A DNA stretch of 10,606 nucleotides, taken from NCBI GenBank assembly GCA_003132865.1, contig PKYZ01000181.1:1-10606 (forward strand), written 5' to 3'. Source of the DNA: Bryobacterales bacterium. GTDB taxonomy: Bacteria; Acidobacteriota; Terriglobia; Bryobacterales; Bryobacteraceae. Shown piece by piece: positions 6,486-10,606 of the stretch. Below the pieces are notes generated by a model. It saw only the letters and a program-made list of their open reading frames with translations. It ran no database searches and was not told where the DNA came from. Position 1 is the first letter of the stretch; each line of letters begins with the position of its first letter. Both the position numbers and the translations under genes were made by a program.

Positions 6486-9400
6486 ATGCCAACCGGAAGA
6501 ATGCTGCTCGCGGCGGTCGTTTGTTTGCTTGTATTTGGCACGAGTCCGTTACTCTATGGCCAGGCTACCGGGGTCATTTCGGGCACCGTATCCGACGCCA
6601 CGGGATCCGCGGTTGCCGGGGCGAAGGTGGTGGTGACCGCGCCTGCCATGGGCGTCACCCGCGATTCCACGACCGACGATTCCGGGCACTACCTCGTACC
6701 TTTGCTGCCCGTAGCGAACTACAGCGTACGCGTGGAATTCACCGGTTTTCAGCCCGCCGAACAAAAAGACGTCCGGCTGCAAGTGGACGAACACCGCGAG
6801 GTGGATTTCAGGCTGGCCCCCGCGTCCGTGAAAGAAACCGTGGAGGTGACCGCGACCACGGTGGCCGTGGAGACCACCAACCCGACGCTGGGCCAGGTGA
6901 TCACTTCCCAGCAGGTCGCCGAACTGCCTTTGAACGGACGCGACTTTGTTCAGTTGGCGACGCTCACTCCCGGCACCATTACGGAAACCAACCCGAGCAG
7001 CTTTTTCACTGGTGGTCCCAGCAGCGAAGTAGCGGCGCGCGGTTCGTTTTCGCTCTCGGTGGGCGGGTCCCGCGCCAACTCCACGGATTGGCTGTATGAC
7101 GGCAACGACAACAACGAACTGACCGCGGGTGGCATCGCTATTCTGCCTTCGATTGACGCCATCCAGGAATTTAAGGTCCTGACTTACAACTACTCCGCCG
7201 AATATGGTACACGCGCGGGTCCGACAGTTTTGGTAACGACTAAGTCGGGGTCCAACGACTTCCATGGCTCCCTGTTCGAATTCTTCCGCAACACGGACCT
7301 GGACGCGCGCAGCTTCTTCGCCGCCAACACCGAACAGTTCAATTTGAATCAGTTCGGCGGCTCGCTCGGCGGACCGATCCAAAAGGACAAGACGTTCTTC
7401 TTCGCCGATTATCAGGCGAAACAGCAGCGGCACGGGATTCCGTTCGTGGGCTTGGTTCCCTCGGCCGCTATGCGAAGCGGCGATTTTAGTGCGGACGCAT
7501 TCGGCAATCCGCGCTCCGGGTTTCTAACCAATCCTTATATGACGGGAGCGCCCGATTCACACTTCCAGTGCGATAGCTCGGGCAACCCGCTGCCGGCGGC
7601 TGCGGATGGCAGCCAGTCGCCGGGCGTCGATTGCAATAAGATTCCGCGGGGCCTGACAAGCCCGATCGGCCAGCAGATGATCAACCTCTATCCTTTGCCC
7701 AATGCCAACCACCCGGCCCTCGGCTACAACTACGTAAACGAGCCGGTGAGGAAGCTCAACGAAGGCGAGTTCGACATCCGGCTGGACCACAATTTTTCCA
7801 GCAAGGACTCGACGTTCGCGCGCTTCAGCTACGATCAGGCCGCCTCGTTCGTTCCGGGCGGTTCGCCAGGCTTCGCCGAAGCCGGCGCCTTTGGCAGCAC
7901 GCAGAACATCACCAATCACGGGCGCAACGCCGCGCTGTCGGAAACGCACATTTTCTCCGAGCGGACCGTCAATCAAATCAACATTGGTTTCAATAGGATC
8001 TTCAACGAGATCACGTCGTTTGGCAGCGGCACGTGTGAAGCGCAAAAACTCGGCATTCCGGGCGCCAATCTGGGAGGCATCAGTTGCGGGCTGACGTCTA
8101 CGGAGTTGAGTGGATACTGGTCGCTCGGCGATCGCGGGTATGCCCCGTTTCAGGGCGGCACTAACGTTTTCTCCATCTCCGACTCGTTCGACATGGTTCG
8201 CGGCAACCACGACATCAAAGTCGGTGGAAACATTCGCGCCAATCAGATGAATGTGCAGGCCAGCGGTTTCCAGGACGGATTCTGGATCTTCACAGGCGAT
8301 TGGGGCGGGGAACCCGCAGCCTCTTTACTTCTGGGATTCCCCGACTTGGCCATCCACGATCAAACCTTTAATGGCACAATTACCGGCCGCCGCTGGAAAA
8401 TGTACCGCCCGTATGTGCAGGACGATTGGCGGGTGACCAAGGACCTGACCTTGAACCTCGGCTTGGCTTGGGCTCTGGTAACGCCCATCAGTGAGGCTGC
8501 CAACCGCCAAGCCAATTTTGTCTTATCCAGCCAGACCTTTGCCATTTCCGGACAGAACGCGGACTCCTGGGCCGGTATCAAGATGGACATGACGGCGCTG
8601 GAACCGCGCCTCGGATTGGCGTGGAAACCATGGGGCAGCCAGACAACCGTAATCCGCGGAGGCTATGCCATTTTCCACGATTCGTCCTGGAACCAGGGCG
8701 CGCAGGGCTTATGGCAAAACCCGCCCTACTACGCCGAGTCCGACGCATTCGCTTTCGGTGGCGGATGTCCGTCCGCGGCGTCAGCCTGCGCCACGACGTA
8801 TAAGCAGACACCCTATCCAGCGCTTACCGTGTCGCAGGGCTTCCCCCTTTTCACGGCGCCTCCCGACCCTAATTCGTTCACAGGCACTATTCTTTCGCAA
8901 AACACCAATTTCAAGCAGGGACGGGTCCAGCAGTTCAACGTGAACGTGGAACACCAACTGCCGGGCCAGGTGGTGCTGACAGCCGGATATGCCGGATCTC
9001 GCGCGTCCCACATTCTGGTGGACGGCAATAATTTGAACCTGGGATCTCCCACAGCATGCGGTACCGTCTCCGGATACACGCTGGGTTGTGGCCCGGGCGG
9101 GTCGGCTTTCGGCCTTCCGGCGACTAACTTCCCCTTCTCGACAATCTCTAACATCAACGACGTGGGGATCGCTCACTATGATTCCCTCCAAATCAAGGCG
9201 GAGACGAAGAGCGCCCGGCACGGTCTGTATGCGTTGATTGGCTATACCTATTCCAGGAACAACGACACCGGCTACTCAGACGGCCTGGGTAGCAGCTTGG
9301 GAGCGACTTACTTCCCTCTTCCGGGTTGGCAACAGTTGGATTGGGGTCTGTCTCAAATCAATCTCAATCATGATTTCACCGCCAGTGTGATTTATGAATT

Positions 9401-9938
9401 GCCCTTCGGCAAGGATAAGAAGTTCGGTAGCTCCTGGAACGGCGCCACCAGCGCGATCCTGGGTAACTGGGAGATTACCGGGATAGAGAAAGCCATCTCC
9501 GGGTTCCCGATTTTCGTGGTGGCGAGCAATGGCTCCGGGGTCAACTTCCAGAACAATGGGAACAGCCTGATTCGCCCGAATCAGATTTGTAACCCGGTAC
9601 CGGGCAATCAGAGCATCAACGAATGGTTTAACCCCAATTGTTTCGTCGCGCCGCCCACCGGCGAACTAGGGAACGCGTCCCGCGCTCCGGTGTCGGGCCC
9701 GCACTTTGTGAATACGGACTTCTCGGCGATCAAGCACTTCCTGCTGCCCTGGCGCGAGGGGATGCGGCTCGATTTCCGGTTCGAAGTCTTCAATCTGCTC
9801 AATCATCCGCAGTTCGGCACCCCCGGCAGCGGCATCTGCGCCTCTTGCCCGGAACTCGGTACACCGGGCTTCGGCGCGATTAACACCACGGTGAATAACC
9901 CGCGTTTGGTTCAGCTTGCGCTTAAGTTTTTGTTCTAA
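6486..9938 (+). CDS. TonB-dependent receptor, Oar-like, with carboxypeptidase regulatory-like domain
   Basis: 1150-residue outer-membrane receptor of the type greatly expanded in Acidobacteriota. A signal peptide spans about residues 1-25 (hydrophobic LLAAVVCLLVFG, likely cut after LLYG). Residues about 28-112 are a carboxypeptidase-D regulatory-like beta-sandwich (GVISGTVSDATGSAVAGAKV to VDFRLAP). Residues about 118-260 form the plug, with QVAELPLNGRDFVQLATLTPG and the DAIQEFKVLTYNYSAEYG and GPTVLVTTKSGSNDFHG strands. The rest is the 22-strand type barrel, including GGPIQKDKTFFFADYQ, and the chain ends in the aromatic residues LKFLF expected of an outer-membrane protein inserted by the BAM machinery. 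No clear TonB box could be picked out. The family imports large or scarce substrates with TonB/ExbBD energy; the ligand cannot be predicted here and many homologues are annotated without known substrate. It is divergent from the sensor kinase operon, and the downstream hydrolase frame begins at or within its end. No frameshift or internal stop is seen. Confidence 0.92.
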   Translation: MPTGRMLLAAVVCLLVFGTSPLLYGQATGVISGTVSDATGSAVAGAKVVVTAPAMGVTRDSTTDDSGHYLVPLLPVANYSVRVEFTGFQPAEQKDVRLQVDEHREVDFRLAPASVKETVEVTATTVAVETTNPTLGQVITSQQVAELPLNGRDFVQLATLTPGTITETNPSSFFTGGPSSEVAARGSFSLSVGGSRANSTDWLYDGNDNNELTAGGIAILPSIDAIQEFKVLTYNYSAEYGTRAGPTVLVTTKSGSNDFHGSLFEFFRNTDLDARSFFAANTEQFNLNQFGGSLGGPIQKDKTFFFADYQAKQQRHGIPFVGLVPSAAMRSGDFSADAFGNPRSGFLTNPYMTGAPDSHFQCDSSGNPLPAAADGSQSPGVDCNKIPRGLTSPIGQQMINLYPLPNANHPALGYNYVNEPVRKLNEGEFDIRLDHNFSSKDSTFARFSYDQAASFVPGGSPGFAEAGAFGSTQNITNHGRNAALSETHIFSERTVNQINIGFNRIFNEITSFGSGTCEAQKLGIPGANLGGISCGLTSTELSGYWSLGDRGYAPFQGGTNVFSISDSFDMVRGNHDIKVGGNIRANQMNVQASGFQDGFWIFTGDWGGEPAASLLLGFPDLAIHDQTFNGTITGRRWKMYRPYVQDDWRVTKDLTLNLGLAWALVTPISEAANRQANFVLSSQTFAISGQNADSWAGIKMDMTALEPRLGLAWKPWGSQTTVIRGGYAIFHDSSWNQGAQGLWQNPPYYAESDAFAFGGGCPSAASACATTYKQTPYPALTVSQGFPLFTAPPDPNSFTGTILSQNTNFKQGRVQQFNVNVEHQLPGQVVLTAGYAGSRASHILVDGNNLNLGSPTACGTVSGYTLGCGPGGSAFGLPATNFPFSTISNINDVGIAHYDSLQIKAETKSARHGLYALIGYTYSRNNDTGYSDGLGSSLGATYFPLPGWQQLDWGLSQINLNHDFTASVIYELPFGKDKKFGSSWNGATSAILGNWEITGIEKAISGFPIFVVASNGSGVNFQNNGNSLIRPNQICNPVPGNQSINEWFNPNCFVAPPTGELGNASRAPVSGPHFVNTDFSAIKHFLLPWREGMRLDFRFEVFNLLNHPQFGTPGSGICASCPELGTPGFGAINTTVNNPRLVQLALKFLF

Positions 9939-10606
9939 GCGTACCCGCGGCGCCGGGGGGCGCTGTCTGGCTATCGCACTAACGCTGCTGGCGATCGCCG
10001 CCGCGTGGTCCCAGCAGCGTCGCAAAGTCATCGTCAACGAGGATTGCTCCGGACCCGGCGGCAGCAACATGCAGACGCTGCTGACGATGATCCAGTGTCC
10101 GCAAGTCGAAGTGCTCGGCATCACCGTGGTGAGCGGAGACCAATGGCGCGATGAAGAACTGGCGCACACGCTGCGCCTGCTCGAAATCATTGGCCGCACG
10201 GACATCCCGGTATTCAGCGGCGCCGCATTCCCGCTGGTGCGTACCCGCGAGGAAGCTCAACTCTGGCAGGATCGCTACGGCAAAGTGGCGTACGCCGGTG
10301 CCTGGGACGACCGGTGGTGGCACGCGCCATCCGTGGTGCCGGCGCTGCCGGAAGGCCAGCCCTCCACCAAGCCGGCCGCCGAAGACGCTGTGCATTTCCT
10401 GGTGCGCACGGTGCATCTGTATCCGCACGATGTAACCATCTACGAAGGCGGACCCATGACTAACCTGGCGCTCGCCATCTCACTCGATCCGGAGTTTGCG
10501 GGGTTGGCGCGCGAACTGGTGTTCATGGGCGGAAGTCTGAATCCCCAGACGGATTACACGGAGTTTGCCACTAATCCGCGTCACGAGTTCAATTTCTGGT
10601 TCGATC
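9916..10606 (+). CDS. Secreted inosine/uridine-type nucleoside hydrolase, 3' partial (start uncertain)
   Basis: The open frame continues past the window edge; about 230 residues are visible. The body matches the IU nucleoside hydrolase family, which cleaves the N-glycosidic bond of ribonucleosides using a bound calcium. Seen are the first strand KVIVNEDCSG, GITVVSGD, the IPVFSGAAFPL strand, the GGPMTNLALAI helix (family pattern GPLTN), LVFMGGSL, and EFNFWFD close to the edge (family pattern EFN-x-x-x-D). The N-terminal metal loop departs from the usual DTDPGIDDA: here NED is followed by CSGPGGSNM, so only one of the classic aspartates is retained. Residues LAIALTLLAIAAAWSQ form a signal-peptide-like core, implying export. 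There is no ATG or GTG between the receptor stop and the first motif. The only standard alternative start in frame is TTG at 9916, overlapping the receptor gene by 23 nt and without a clear ribosome binding site; CTG at 9967 follows a GGGGGG tract by 6 nt. Probably co-transcribed with the receptor. Confidence 0.75.
   Translation, partial: MRLSFCSKRTRGAGGRCLAIALTLLAIAAAWSQQRRKVIVNEDCSGPGGSNMQTLLTMIQCPQVEVLGITVVSGDQWRDEELAHTLRLLEIIGRTDIPVFSGAAFPLVRTREEAQLWQDRYGKVAYAGAWDDRWWHAPSVVPALPEGQPSTKPAAEDAVHFLVRTVHLYPHDVTIYEGGPMTNLALAISLDPEFAGLARELVFMGGSLNPQTDYTEFATNPRHEFNFWFD

Noticed and set aside
6549..7433. A 294-codon minus-strand open frame within the receptor gene
   Set aside because: It is antisense to the well-conserved plug region of the receptor and has no domain pattern or ribosome binding site that I can see.
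1..10606. Search for mobile elements, CRISPR, tRNA or defence genes
   Set aside because: No transposase, integrase, regularly spaced repeats, cloverleaf-like sequence or defence-type domain was recognised; the genes seen are chromosomal housekeeping/accessory types.

Overview
The window looks like a high-GC chromosomal segment from a soil-type Acidobacteriota, probably Solibacter/Bryobacter-like. This is an inference from gene content: a very large TonB-dependent receptor with an N-terminal carboxypeptidase-regulatory-like domain, a secreted beta-propeller/TPR protein with one CXXCH haem motif, and a secreted nucleoside hydrolase with a variant metal-binding loop. No rRNA, tRNA, CRISPR array, insertion sequence or phage gene is visible.

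Layout. Bases 1-330 carry no convincing gene. Four genes then lie on the minus strand. Read in the direction of transcription they are a KdpD-like sensor histidine kinase (6286-4841), a KdpE/OmpR-type response regulator (4844-4123), a SAM-dependent O-methyltransferase-like protein (4126-3107) and, after a 130-nt gap, the haem-motif/PD40/TPR protein (2976-331). The first three are coupled by stop/start overlaps: TTGA between kinase and regulator, ATGA between regulator and methyltransferase. They very likely form one operon. The regulator gene has lost one base near 4287 as given. The conserved C-terminal half of its DNA-binding domain continues in the neighbouring frame and ends exactly at the methyltransferase start, so this is either a recent mutation or a sequencing/assembly error.

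Divergently, on the plus strand, a TonB-dependent receptor (6486-9938) is followed almost at once by a nucleoside hydrolase that runs off the window end (about 9916-10606). The 199-nt intergenic region between kinase and receptor holds back-to-back sigma70-like promoters: TTGACA-18-CATACT for the receptor and TTTCCT-17-TATAAT for the kinase. It also holds two small hairpins, one in each leader.

How the genes may work together (inference). The two-component system lacks the KdpD turgor/USP input domains and no kdpFABC genes are seen, so it is unlikely to be a classical potassium regulator. It may sense another membrane or cytosolic cue and control the divergent receptor and/or the co-transcribed methyltransferase. 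The receptor and nucleoside hydrolase could together take up and process a nucleoside-like or other organic substrate. None of this is proven by the sequence. No wholly new system is evident; the most useful second looks are the two-component/methyltransferase operon with its frameshift, the haem/propeller/TPR fusion, and the atypical hydrolase.
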